A DNA stretch of 64,000 bases from contig JAIVEN010000014.1 of assembly GCA_026686845.1 (NCBI GenBank), forward strand, positions 27,364,001 through 27,428,000, written 5' to 3'. The notes under the pieces were generated by a model that saw nothing but the letters and a program-made list of their open reading frames with translations, did no database searches and was not told where the DNA came from. The translations under genes were made by a program, and so were the position numbers. Below, in pieces: positions 1 to 12,335 of the stretch (the stretch's first letter is position 1; each line of letters opens with the position of its first letter). The stretch is from Adenanthera pavonina (lineage: Eukaryota > Streptophyta > Magnoliopsida > Fabales > Fabaceae).

Positions 1-739
1 TCAATAAGGCACAATAGTTCATCTTTTCAAAATTCAAACTTTCAAGGTTCAAAGTTCATCTATCAGAAAGACATCCTATCAGACTTAGTTCAAAGTTCAA
101 ATTTCTGAATACCAACATTCGTATGTCAATAGATGATCATAATAAACTTGCAAGCTTTGTTTCTAAAGTTCGAATTTTCAAAATCAAAGTTCGTCTGTCA
201 GTGAGCTAATTTTAGATTCTTTTTAATCTTCACTTTCAGATGAGCTTTGAAATATCCTTAGACGAATTTTCAATTTTTATAAATTGTAGTTTATTAGAAA
301 TTCAAATTTTCAAAACTTAAAGTTCGCCTGTCAGAGAAGGCTCTCATTAGACTCATGTCAAAGTTCGAATTTCTGCATTCAAAGTTCATCTATTAGAGAG
401 ATCTCTTTTCTGACTAACTTATTTTTAGTTCAAAATTCGAATTTCAAAAATCAAAGTTCAAATTTTCCAAGCAATAGTTCAGTTTTAACACTTTAAAGTT
501 TATCTGTTAGTAGGTATTTTTCAAGTATTCCATGAATTAACATGGAATCAGATTTCTAAAAACATTCTATTGTCAATTCAAAGTCTTTTACTTAACTTAA
601 ACACAATAATAAATCCTATATCTATTTTTGTGCTGATTTTACTTGGATTTCTCCATTTGGGATCTTCCATGTACCTTTGATATCTTCTTTCCAAGCTCTA
701 GAAGGTTGGTTTGGAATCATCAAAACACTTGATTCAACA
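1..739 (-). repeat. 3' LTR of element A, partial
   Basis: The right edge at 731-739 reads GATTCAACA, the reverse complement of the LTR start TGTTGAATC. The segment aligns along its length with 13252-13990, the other LTR of A, with scattered differences. Only the U3 part is present; about 900 bp lie outside the window. It is rich in the short motifs of this LTR subfamily (AAATTCGAATT palindromes and CAGACGAACTT-like words). Confidence 0.92.
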
Positions 740-754
740 TTCTCCCCCTTTTTT
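740..754 (-). promoter_or_regulatory. Polypurine tract of element A
   Basis: On the minus strand this is a run of A followed by GGGGGAGA directly before the LTR start TGTTGAATC. That is the expected position for priming plus-strand DNA synthesis. A second G-rich tract lies inside the env-like ORF (about 1098-1108), as is usual for Sireviruses. Confidence 0.85.
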
Positions 755-1011
755 ATGATGACAAAACAACTTGCAAACTGCATTAGTACTTGGGTTTGCT
801 TTAACAAGCTCCCCATCAACATATACATCATAAATCAGAAGATAAGATATCATGCAAAGTAGATCAACCAAAGAAAACCATTCATTCGTTTAAGTTTTTA
901 TTACAAGGACAGATCATGGCAATCATAAAATTTAGAATAGAGTCCAAAACAAAGAATTATATCATTCATAAAATAATACAACAAGAAAGACCAAGCAATC
1001 CTAAGTTCTAA

Positions 1012-3222
1012 TCACTTCTTCTTGGACTTAGACTTCTTCTTGCTATAGGTCCTGCTAGAAGGCTTTGCTACAGTCTTTCCAGTTTGCTCGGACTTCTCCC
1101 CCTTTTGGTATCATCATGAAGGTGAAAAAAGTCAGCAGGAGGAGGGATTTGAGAGACTAGAATTGCCTGAAGAGGCACAAAAACAAAGGGCAGATCTGGA
1201 TTAAGCCTTGGCAAAGACTCAAACGCTTCAGAATTATAGTCCTCATCATCATTAGAGAGTTCAAGAAGTTCTTGCACTTCTTGTCTAGTGATAGCCAATT
1301 GAGCTCTTTGTGCCTTCAAGAGACCAAAAGTGGAAATAGGTGAGGGAGCAGGAGGATGAAACATTTCTTCAAGCCTTAATTTTTAAGCTTGTAAGAGAGC
1401 ATTATGAGCAATAGCCTCCAGATCAACATAAGACACAATGCTTCTCTCTTCATTCAGGGCAGCTTGCATGAATGGTTAAGTAGTGATGGCTGCCATCAGT
1501 TTCTCAACTTGCTTAGATTCCTAGGATGAGAGAATTAAATCCTGAGAAACTTCAGGAATGGACTCGTGGAAGCTTAGTTCCAGAGGTGTCTCTTCCTCCA
1601 TGCCATAGTCTAAGGAAAGACCAGGACTTGCCTCATCACTGGAGGAATGTGGTGTTATCAATGTGCCAATAGCTCCAGTATTATGCACTGCATCATTAGG
1701 TTCAGGAGAGGCCAGCACTAAAGGACTTGGAGGCTCAGGTGTTGGAGACATGACAGGCTCAAAAAATCTTGGGTGAGGTAGAGCTGATGTGGAGGGAATG
1801 CCACTCATTATTTCTTCATATGCATCAACAACCACTTTCATATTCTTTGCCAATTGATGTATCTAGTCTTGTAGATGAGCAAACTTGGCATTTTGCTCAT
1901 ATCTGATGCTAAGCATGAGTGCAGATAAACTGTCATACAACTCAGTGATCTTTATTGGTTTTACTCTAATAGATGGAGTTGATGGTACTTGAGATTGAGT
2001 GAGCTGAGATGGAGATAGGATAGGCTGAGAAGTCTGAGGTATAGATTTTACAGTAGCCTCAGATGTTCCTTCTTGCTATTGGGAGGCTTCCTTATCAAAG
2101 AAAAGGTCTTCAGTCTTTCCAGCTCCCTTTCCAATCCATCTTCCATTTTTCTTCTCTATTCCCATCCTTTGCAGTTCTTCTTCTTTGAAGATTTCAGTAG
2201 GCTTCCCTTGTCCTTTCTCAAGATGTTGGATTCGAGCATATTGAAGTATCTTGTAAATGATTGCTGCATAGGGAAAGGTGGAATTTTTCCTTTGATCTCT
2301 TGCCTTAATCATGCGTTGGAGAATGGTGTGTCCCATGTTAATGAGCTTCCCACGCATAATAGCTGCCATCACATGTGTTTCAGCCCTTGTGATCAAATTG
2401 AAACTGCCTCCTTTGTTGAAGATAATCCTAGACACAATATAGTGCATGATTCTGACTTGAGCATTGAGGTCAGTAGGCTTTAGCAAGCTTAGAGGTGGCC
2501 TGTTCTCTTTTCTGAAAAGAGTGTTCAGGATTGTGCTTTCTTTATAGTTCATAAATGGTCTTCCTTCTTCATCAATGGTTTCAGCCTCATCCATATACTT
2601 TGAGACTGTAATGTCAATCTTCAACCTTCTTGCCATGGAATTTCTAAAACCTCATTAAAGGTTTCATCTATTAACCAGATGGTCCTTGATCTCAGATTCA
2701 CCTCCACTTCTTCTTCTTGCTATTAAATTTTTTAGAGGCATACCAGGTCTTTAGTACCTCATCATCATATCTTTCTAGTATTTCTAACAGATTTTTGTAT
2801 CTTATCATCCATAGCCTAGCATTAAAATTGTTAGAAACCAGGAATTCTTCCAAATTTACGCAATGAGGCTTGATTACCTTTTTGCTGACGAATTTGGAAG
2901 TATATTTTCCAAGAATATGATCATTGCTCCACAGTGGTAGTGAGGTTAGTTGATATTCTCCAGATTCGGTGCTGGAGGAGGAAAAAGGTGCAGTAGTGAT
3001 AGGAGTAGTAGGAAGAGTGGGCTTTGCTTTCTTTGAAGGAAAGGGTGCAAATTTCTTCAAATCTGCCTTTGGAGTAGTTTTCTGCCTTTTGGAGGGAGTA
3101 GCTTTGCTAGATTAACCTTTTATTTTCTGTGTTTCACTTTCCTTTGAGGCATATTGAGATTTTACAAATCTCTTTGGCCATGACTCTTCTTTCCTAACTT
3201 TTAGATTTTTGACTCTAGCCAT
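1012..3222 (-). pseudogene. Sirevirus env-like 3' ORF of element A (broken)
   Basis: An extra ORF between pol and the 3' polypurine tract. Its likely start is the ATG at 3222 (MARVKN), matching the start in element C; the end is the TGA at 1012-1014 after a Lys/Ser-rich tail. Visible blocks are a basic N-terminus, a conserved region with VNLEEFLVSNNF and RYKNLLEILERYDDEV (about 2698-2900), an ILNTLFR/LLKPTDL block (2076-2636), a Pro/Ser/Glu-rich linker (1521-1853) and a Glu-rich coiled-coil-like end. The central block resembles what is annotated in plants as a 'putative plant transposon protein' domain (inference). Stops occur at 1521-1523, 1476-1478 and 1383-1385 along with frameshifts. The function of this ORF in Sireviruses is unproven. 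Confidence 0.75.
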
Positions 3223-4220
3223 TCTCGGTGAGGGATGATTTAGAAAAATGCAAAGAGTGGGTTTATAAGGTGTGAAAAGAAGCTTAATCGGTGAGAAATG
3301 AAAGTTCATGAATGAAGTTAATGGGAATTAAGGAGAGAATCTAAATAGACTCGAGAGAGAGACGAATAGGGTTACGTCTGTTCAGAGGATGACCTTCAGT
3401 TTTAACGTAAGTAACTGCTGAACAGATGAATTTTGAGAGGTCAAAATTCAAACTTTGAGCAGTCACAAGTTAATCCATTCAGCAAGGCTTACTGACAGAC
3501 AAATGTTCAATTGGAAATTTGTCTGTTAGAGACTTAGTTCTGAAAACAATACATGAACAGACAAACTTTGCTTCAACAAAGTTCGCATTTTGAAAGAATT
3601 AGGCAATAAGCAATTATGAACAACACAAGCAACAGACAAACTTTACTTATAAAAATTTGTCTTTCAGAGAACCAATAAAGTGAACATGTTACCACAGACG
3701 AATTTTTAGTCAAAAATTTGAATTTTAACATTTTGTAAAGGATTTTCAACATGCGTATTTTCAAAAATAGAGATTCGTACAACACTTATGTTGAACAGAG
3801 ACTATATTTGTATTTCATTTTTGGAAATTTTAATTTCTCGTGTTCAACAAACGAATTTCAAAGGATAGAAGAGTACTGTTACAGTGCGCAGCCAACTGAA
3901 ATTCGTGTGATAGCCATCCAAAGTCAAATGTTAAGAATGCTAACTTTATAGAAACACAGTTTAATCAAGGAAATTCATCTAATAAACATCTGAAACGCAA
4001 ATTTTAACTTTCTGAACTTACAAAACAAATTCAGATGCTCAGATTTCTGGCTTTCTTTTTCATCTTTTGATTGTGTCATCCAGATCAGCTCCATTATATG
4101 GTTTTGTTATCATTTGAACTTGTGAAAAGCACCTACAACTTATATTAAACACACTCCGATGCTAAAGTTAGGATTGATTCAATGTCAGAAACTTTAATTA
4201 AGATAAGTATAAGGACATAC
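3223..4220 (-). other. Spacer between pol and env-like ORF of element A
   Basis: About 1 kb without a supported gene. It holds repeated LTR-like words (CAGACAAACTTTG, CAGACGAATTTT, AAAATTTGAATTT), so it looks like U3 sequence although it is internal. The same interval in element C is about 500 bp. Confidence 0.6.
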
Positions 4221-6309
4221 TTATAGTTCATTAGGATTTACCATACCAAATTCTCTTATGATTTTACAATGTCTATTCTCTGGAAGGGGCTTTGTAAGAA
4301 TGTCAGCAACTTGATCCTCGGTAGGGATGTATTCTAATTAGATTTCTCCTTTCAAAACATGATCCCTTATAAAGTGATGCCTACAATATGCTTTGTCCTT
4401 GAATGCATGACAGGATTCTTTGTGATGTTAATAGCACTTTGGTTGTCACACATTATTGGTATTTCTTTCATCTCAAACTCAAGATCCTCAAGCTGCTGCT
4501 TTATCCAAATAACTTGGGCACAATAGCTACCAGCTGTAACATATTCAGCTTCTACAGTGGATAGAGCCACACTGTTTTGCTGCTTGTTGAGCCATGACAC
4601 CAAGGATCCTCCAAGAAACTGACATGTTGCACTTGTGCTTTTTTTTGTCAGTTTTGGATACAGCAAAGTCAGCATTAGTATATCCAATGAGATCTTCTCC
4701 ATTACCCTTTGGGTACGAAAGTCCCATTTATGATGTTCCAATTAAATATCTAAAGATGTGTTTTATAGCAGTTGCATGAGTTTCTTTGGGACACGATTGT
4801 AATCTTGCACACATACAGACACTGAACATGATGTCAGGTCTGCTAACTATTAGGTATAGCAAAGATCTAATCATTTTTCTGTATTGGGTTATGTCAAAAG
4901 TTTTTCGTCCTTCATCCACATCAAGCTTAGTTGCAATAGCTATAGGAGTTCCCATTGACTTGCCCTTTTCCATGCCAAACTTTTTCAGCAGTTCTTTCAG
5001 ATATTATGATTGGTTGAGGAAGATACCATCAACACATTGCTTAATTTGCAATTCAAGGAAGAAGTTAAGCTCACCTATCATTGACATTTCGAACTCACCC
5101 TGCATTAGCTTAGAGAAATTCTTGCAAAGAGTTTCATTAGTAGCACCAAATATGATATCATCAACATAAATTTGAATAATAAGTAAATCTTTATTTTCTT
5201 TCTTAGTGAACAAAGTAGTATCTACTTCCCATCTATTTAATCCCTTTTCAGTTAGAAAGTTGCTTAACCTTTCATACCATCCTCTAGGAGCTTGTTTTAA
5301 ACCGTAAAGAGCTTTCTTTAGTTTATAAACATGGTTTGGTTTTGTAGAGTCCTCAAAGCCTGGAGGTTGATCTACATAAACTTCTTCCATGATATATCCA
5401 TTTAGAAAAACACTTTTCACATCCATTTGATATAACATTATATTTTTCATGCATGTATATGCCAATAGGATTCTAATTGCTTCTAATCTTGCAACTGGGG
5501 CAAAGGTCTCCTCAAAGTCAATTCATTCTTCTTGATTATATCCTTTAGCAACCAGTCCTGCTTTATTTCTTATAATTGTTCTGAATTCATCAAGTTTATT
5601 TCTAAAGACCCATTTAGTGCCAATGATAAGGTGATATCTAGGTCTAGGCACTAAATCCCAAACTTGATTTCTTTCAAATTGATTTAATTCTTCTTGCATT
5701 GCTAGAATCCAATATAAATCAGTTAAGGCTTCTTCAACACACTTAGGTTCAATTTGAGAAATGAAAGCATAGTTGATCATTTGATCCCTTAGCTGCTTCC
5801 TAGTTTTAACTTTCTCCTGAACATCCCTAATCACTTGATCAACAGGATGATTCCTTTAATATCTCCAAGCTCTGGGAAGTTCTTGAGATACATCTACATT
5901 ATTTTCATCCTCAAAGTCTTTCTCCTGAATATCTTCGTCTATGTTAATAGATTCAGATATTTTTGAAGATTCAGTTTTACCTTCTTTAGAAATATCCAAG
6001 TTCTTAAAATTCAAAATAAGATCATCCTTATCAAAGGTTTGACTTTCTTCCTTTGTACAGCTCATAAGGAGTCTTCCCCAGAATTGGTCTGATGTAGTCT
6101 CTGTTAATAATGTAACTTGCTGTGTTTACTGCATCAGCCCAGAATACTTGAGAGAGTTCATTTTCATTCAGCATTGCTCTTGCCATTTCTCCAATTGTTC
6201 TGTTCTTCCTTTCCACCATTCTATTCTACTAAGGAGTTCTTTGGAGCTGAGAAATTGTGATCAATTCCATATTCATCATAGTACTCCAGAAAGTAGGAAT
6301 TTTCAAATT
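4221..6309 (-). pseudogene. pol: pol 3' part of element A: integrase end, reverse transcriptase, RNase H
   Basis: Continues pol after the LTR insertion. It begins with the integrase segment carrying the third catalytic residue (VVERKNRT; about 6190-6220) and FWADAV. A variable acidic linker follows (5856-6065), then RT with WVFRNKLDE, QMDVKSVFLNGYI, ALYGLKQAPRGWYERL and the catalytic YVDD at 5157-5168. RNase H follows, with a degraded ADFAVSKTD block, STVEAEY and the C-terminal VNPNEL-type end; the stop is at 4221-4223. Frameshifts and stops separate the blocks (for example near 5470-5520, 4973-5003 and 4730). In a live element this would be the C-terminal half of one gag-pol polyprotein acting in the cytoplasmic particle. 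Confidence 0.9.
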
Positions 6310-6314
6310 CTCCT

Positions 6315-9300
6315 TGTAATATCCCTATTTTTATGGGATATTATAAAATGAATAAAAGATGAGTAACGAAGCGAGATGAAAAGGCTATATATAATTAAGC
6401 TTTAGAAGGAATTAGTTTCTCATCTAATTTTCTGAAGAAGTTATGTTTGGTCCTTAATTGAAATTAATTTTCCATAAGGTCCTTAGTAGAAATTAATTCC
6501 AGAACTTACCCCGAAAAATATGGAATATATCACTTGAATGAAAGTCCGCTCCAAGCTGAGCGTAATAGTATAAGTATTGCGTTTCCAGGAGGTTTAGGTT
6601 GAGAGATAGACCAATTTGAAAGTTATTGTGAATAGTAAAAAGGAAAGAATAAAAAATTGGTCATTGGGTGAAATTACAAGAAGTACCCGGAAGAATGGAT
6701 AATTTATTTTTTGACCTGGCTTAAGGGCAAAATAGTCATTTCTCAAATTAGAAGAAAAATGTGAATAATGAATTGAAGCCCAAAAAATGAAAAAGTTGAC
6801 ATTGTAAAAGGCAAAAGAAATTGGGAAAAATGGAGATACTATTATGTGTGAAGAAGAGTAAATAGGTCATTTTTCCTGATTAAACGAAAAAATGAGAAAA
6901 TTATATTTGGGCCTCAAGAATTAAGAATCTTTACAATTTATCCCCTTAAGAATTTTTTCAACGTGGAATGGGAGGAGAAAGAAGTTTGGGGAAAATTACG
7001 AAAAAGGACCTGAAAGTTTCAAGAATTGTAATTTAGCCTAGGTCAAGAGCATTTTTGTAAATATGAAAAATTTAGTTAAATGAAGCTTTTAATGAGTTAA
7101 GTCCAATGGAATATAGCAAGGAATCTATTAAGATCAAAATAATATTTATTGGGTAATTATAGTCTATTATTAATATTTTACCCGATAAAGGTCAATTTAG
7201 ACAGGAGGAAAAAGCAGTATTAATTCAAGGACAATGATTGGAACTTGTTAAAATATATTTTGGACCAAGATAAATATTTTAGTCCAAAAGTTATTTTTGG
7301 ATAATCCTGTACCAATACAATGACAATTTCGGCAAGAATACTTAATCGGTACGGGTAAATTTAATTGGTAAAGGGTATTTTGGTCCATAAAAATTATTTC
7401 AGCAATTTTTGGACAAAAAAGAAGGTGAGCCACGTATGAATGAGCAGATGTGATACAAATGGAATTATGTGAAAAGCTTTTTAAAAGAAAAAGTAAATAA
7501 AAGTATATAGAAAAGTTAAGTAATTAATTATATGACATAATCATCATTTGAAACATAACACTTCATCTCCCTCTCGTCTCAACACGCTGAACCAGTGAAG
7601 AAAAGAAAGAAGAAGGCATAGGACAAGAAGTGAAAGAGAAGACTAAGCTAGAGGACTTGATTGGACCTAAAACTCTCAAGGTAGATTTCTATGGTTATCC
7701 TCTTGTACATACTTGAGTATTATGATGTTTCATGGATTATTTCTCTCCATTTTCCCTCTGAAATTTTCTTCCTAGAGAGAGAGTAGAGGGAGAAAATGAA
7801 GCCGTGAAGAAATTAAACCATGAAAAGTGATGCATTGGCTTCAAGGATTAAGGATATACCATTGGATTGCAAATTAATCGGGTCATTATTTTTCTACAAA
7901 TTTCTCAAATTTTCTACCTATTTAGGGTTTGAAAAGGGAAGGGAATTTCATGATTTTGACCCCAAAAATGGATTCCTTCAGTCCAAAATAGTTAGATACA
8001 AGTATGTTGTACAAGAACAACTCAAAGAAAGTAAAGTAAAAATTTTAGTCCAAGTATGCATACTTTGTGAATGAGGTTGTGTCATTGGTGGCTAAAGGCC
8101 TTATTTTGTGATACTATAGGACACAAATAAGTGTTATAAGTTCAAAGGAAAGGTGTGCAAAGTTTGGAAAGGATTGAAAAGCTAAAAGGAAGTTTACTAA
8201 CCTAATCTTGCATTATATAGTTATATAGTTGCAATGGTTTTAATGTTATATCAAATGTTTACAATGATGTTATGTGATGTTTTGTTAATATTGGTTGAGT
8301 TATTTGAGGGGTTTTGTGACCCCGGGATGTCCAAAATATAAGGGGAAACTTTGTCCAATTTTCTATAAAATGTTTAAGTGTAAATGATTCTAAACGTTTG
8401 AATGATGACTTGATGAAATGTGCTTGCATTATATGATTATATATTTGTTTGATTAGTAGTAACTACTGAGATTCTTTGAATTTCATCGCTTCCAAATGTT
8501 TACCATGTTTAGGGACAATCAATGCAAATAATCCAAGAAGAGCTAAAGGAAAAAGGGGAAGAGAATGATGAATGATATTATTATGCAAGTCTTAATGTTA
8601 TGTTTTGGGAATTTGTATAAGTTTGTATGAAAGGGGTAAATCCTGTATGATTCCCTAAATGTATTCTTTTAAGTCCTCTATGATATTATCCATGAAATTC
8701 AAGCAATAAATGTCAATATAAATGTGTTGTGAAGCTTATTATGTAAACTATGGCATAAGTTTATTTGAGATGACCTATATTGATTTAAGTAGGGGAACTC
8801 TATTTGAAATAGAGCATCCTATATAAGTGTTATACATGATCTTAAACTAGATAGAACAATATTTTTATAGAGCTAAATAACACTTAAATTGGATAAATGT
8901 ATGAATTATAGTGATTTTTCAAAGTTAGGGTTCAGAACAGAGAAAGATTGGGAAAACTAGAAACTGAAAGTTAGGTACTGAAAAATTAAAAAGATGATAT
9001 AAAACATGAAGAGCTCTAAAAATTCAGTGGTTTGTATTTATGGAAATTTCTATGTTTTAAGTTTCATATGCCACTGATTTGGAGGTAATTGGAGCTATAT
9101 GATAGGAGATATGGAGGTTTTCCCAAAACTGTTCCAGCAAAAGAGGAATTCTGACCCTTTATGATTTAAGTTAATATTATGCCCTGTACAAGTTGAAGAA
9201 ATGTACAAGAAAAATATTTATGGAAATTATACTCACAGGGATTTCATAAGACATAAGGAATGCATAAATTAGATCAGGGTAGAGTGAGATATGAATTTTT

Positions 9301-9636
9301 AAATAGAAGGCTAAAATCCTGGGGAAGAGAAAATGACCAAATGTACAGTAAATATTTAAGGAATAAACTGTATAAATTGGTCAAGAGAATGATATGTTTC
9401 ATATTTTCCCCATGAAAATAAGGTTTTAATCTATTTTAGAGACTTGAATTACTATGAAATGAGTTTTATAGAATTAGTTATGAATTTTCAAAATTCAGTT
9501 GGCAAATGAACAGTAACCAAAAATTTTGGAAATTCTAATTTTCATTCTTATGTGATTCAAGCTTAGGATCAAGTATAATTAGACTTAAAAGGAGTCTAAT
9601 TTATGGAAAAATGCGTCTAAAAATTAAGGTGTTACA
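6315..9636 (+). mobile_element. G1 large LTR (3,322 bp), solo, inserted in integrase of element A
   Basis: Begins TGTAATATCC and ends GGTGTTACA. The flanks are CTCCT (6310-6314) and CTTCT (9637-9641), a 5-bp target duplication with one change. Removing it restores integrase sequence matching the uninterrupted copy near 19640. No gag or pol is inside, only AT-rich sequence with a polypurine-rich stretch (about 7560-7800) and no convincing protein. TG..CA ends, the 5-bp duplication and the length suggest a solo LTR of a Ty3/gypsy-like family; that class is inferred because no internal region is seen. Full-length relative: 35501-38818. Confidence 0.85.
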
Positions 9637-9641
9637 CTTCT

Positions 9642-10534
9642 TCATGGTCAGACCTGATAGACACAATAGAAATACCCTTCTCATTTTACACTTTCTTAGC
9701 TAAGGTCACAAATGCATCAAATGTTTCACTTTTGGAAGAAAGAAACAAGGTCCAAGTAAATCTAGAGTAATCATCCATAATCACAAGAACATACAAATTT
9801 CCACCAATGTTTTTTACTCTTGATGGACCAATCAGATCCATATGCAATAGTTGCAGTGGTCTAGATATGGTGACTATATTTTTAGATTTAAAAGATGATT
9901 TGGTTTGTTTTGCTTTAAGGCATGCATCACATTCTTTGTCCTTTTCAAAAGAGATTTTTGGTAAACTAGTGACTAACTCATTCTTAACTAGTTTTGACAA
10001 TTGGTTCATATTAACATGTACTAATCTTCTATGCCACAACTAACTATCATTATCTCGACTAAACAAACAGACAGAATCTACGGAAGAAAGTTCATCATGA
10101 TCAATAGTATAGCAGTTACCATCCCTTTGAGCCTTAAGGATTACTTTGTGATTACTTTTTTGGATGACCAAGCAAAATTTTGAGTCAAACAGTACCCAGT
10201 TACCTTTGTCACATGTTTGACTCACACTTAGCAGATTGTGATTGAGGCCAATTACAAATAGCACCTCTTCAATAGATTTTTCTAGGTTCTTGCCCACAAT
10301 GTCAATTCCAACTATTTTGCCATATTTATCACCTCCAAAGGTCACCTTTCCTCCCTTTTTGTCTCTAAGGGTGATGAACTTCTCCTTATCACCAGTCATG
10401 TGACTTGAGTAGGCACTATTCATATACCATTTGTTGCTCTTTCTTGCTTTAAGACAGATCTGCAAGACAAAGTTCAGAGTTTCTTTTTAAGTACCCAAAT
10501 TTGCTTGGGTCCTTTTCTATCAGTGGCATTTTCC
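9642..10534 (-). pseudogene. pol: pol 5' part of element A: protease and N-terminal integrase
   Basis: The protease region starts near 10465 with WYMNSAYSSHMTGD. The catalytic Asp expected in the DS(G/A) site is Asn here (10418-10420), so the protease is inactive. It continues into the GAG-pre-integrase zinc finger, with His in WHRRLVHVN and Cys in CDACLKAKQT. The first two integrase catalytic Asp residues follow, in LLHMDLIGP and VIMDDYSRF. The reading frame stops where the G1 LTR begins at 9636. A frame break near 10040 separates protease from integrase. Confidence 0.88.
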
Positions 10535-12280
10535 CTAGATACAAGTTTTGGGAACCCATTTTACCTTCCTATCAAGTCCATTTTTCTTCAATGCACATGA
10601 ACTAGAAATCTGTCCCTTCTTGTTACAGAAGTGACAGGTGGTAAAGGGACTGCTGGATTGTGATGCAGGAAGAAAATAATGTAGATAATACTTTTTTTTC
10701 ACATATTTTTGTTGATCATAGGATTCGATGCTATTTGAAATATGATCTTTCTTTTTATGCCCATTAGCATGCACAAAATGCCTCATATATAGATTTTGAT
10801 TTTTCTTTTTAATCCTTTCTTTTACTGCACAAGGGTCATAGCCAAGTTTAGCCTTTCCTTGTGTGATTCTCTGACTTCTCATTAAAGCAAACAACATATC
10901 TTTACCCTTTGTAAGTCTAGCCATTCCTTTCAGTAGATAGTCATTAGTTTGCTTTAATTCAATACATGATGTACAACAAGCAGATTCAGATTCATGCAGA
11001 GATGTAATGTCATAACTACTGCACTGAGATTCTAGCTTATTAATCTTTTTCTTAGCCTATCTCAGTTCATTAGCTATCTTAATAAATTCATCATGTAGTT
11101 CATGAAATGCTTCAAGTAATTCAGAATAGGAAGGTTCAGATTCATATACCTCATCCTCATGATTATTGATGGATGGATTTTGAGTTTTTTCATATGTAAG
11201 TGCCATCAAGCAGATATTGGCAATTTCATCTTCATCATCTTCTTCATCTAAGCTATTGCCCCAGATTGATGAGATGTATGTCTTCTTCTTCTTGCTCTTG
11301 TCAGCAGCTTTCTTTTCCTTCTCTTGCTTCTTTAGGAATTGTGGACAATTCCATTTGATGTGCCCTTGTTTTTTGCATTTGTAGCAGGTGACAGGTTCTT
11401 TTCCTTCCTTTTTGTTATCTGCTACTGCTCCTTTCTTGAAGAATCTTTTGTTTTTTTTCTTGTTGTAAAATCTTCTGAATTTTCTAACCATCATAGCCAG
11501 AGTTTCTTCATCTGATTCATCTCCATCATCAGATTCTTCTTCTTTCTCTTTAGCAGCTTTCAGAGCAAGACCTTTCTTTTTCCTGTCTTGTCCTGCTTCC
11601 TTGAGAGCCTTTATCTTTTCCACATATTCTTCAAGGCTACCAAAGGGGGCTGTGACTGAGGCCATTGATTCTTTTCTAGCTTGATTCTTCTCTAGCTTCC
11701 TCTATTGCTATTACTTTGGGTTGCCATTCCAGAGGAAAAGGTCTAAGGATTTTTCTCACCTTCTCGAATTGGGTATACTCCTTACCAAGACTCTTCAATT
11801 GATTCACAATGAGGGTGAATCTCTTTTGTAGCTCTTTGATGCTCTCTCCTTCCACCACTCTGAAGCTTTCATATTCACCAATGCAGGAGTTCATTTGTTT
11901 TCTCTTACTCCATTGGTTCCTTCATGAGCGATTTCTAAAGTGTCCCACAAACCCTTGGCTGTGGAACATTATGACACTCTGTAGAATTCATCTTGGTTTA
12001 ATGCACTGACCAGATAGTGTTTTGCCTTAAATTTCAGCAAGACTCTTCTCTTATCTTCCTTATTCCACTCGTCCTCTGGCTTCTCCTTGTATTTTCCATC
12101 ATCCTGTAGTTTCATTGGGACAAAGTCTCCCTTTTTGATGGCGGACCAGATGTCCAGATCAATGGATTGGAGATAGATCTGCATTCTTATCTTCCAGTAT
12201 CCATAGTATTCTCCATTAAAGCTAGGTGGTCTGTTTGTGTTATTTCCCTCAGGTAGTATACTTCCTCCAAAGCTAGCCAT
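10535..12280 (-). pseudogene. gag: gag of element A (broken)
   Basis: The start chosen is the ATG at 12280 (MASFGG), about 40 bp inside the primer site. The N-terminal block NRPPSFNGEYYGYWKIRM belongs to the copia-type gag/DUF4219-UBN2 family. An in-frame TAA at 11969-11971 stands where elements B and C have CAA. A first zinc knuckle, CYKCKKQGHIKWNC (about 11335-11385), is intact. The second (CHFCNKKGQISSSC, about 10580-10625) has lost its His to Gln. The Glu/Lys-rich stretch between them is typical of Sirevirus gag. Frame breaks lie near 11670, 10930 and 11050. It would form the particle shell and bind RNA. Confidence 0.88.
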
Positions 12281-12321
12281 TGAATTTTCCAGACTATTAG
12301 ATCCTTTGTTTGGGAATCCAG

Positions 12322-12333
12322 GCTCTAATACCA
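12322..12333 (-). promoter_or_regulatory. Primer-binding site of element A
   Basis: On the minus strand this reads TGGTATTAGAGC, two bases after the LTR end CTAACA. It is one change away from TGGTATCAGAGC, the complement of the 3' end of initiator tRNA-Met. Confidence 0.9.
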
Positions 12334-12335
12334 CT

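Noticed and set aside
2073..2483. Plus-strand open frames over the env-like ORF (also 15125-15586)
   Set aside because: Mirror frames of the minus-strand env-like ORF. The minus-strand frame matches element C in all blocks, while the plus-strand frame has low-complexity Ser/Phe content.
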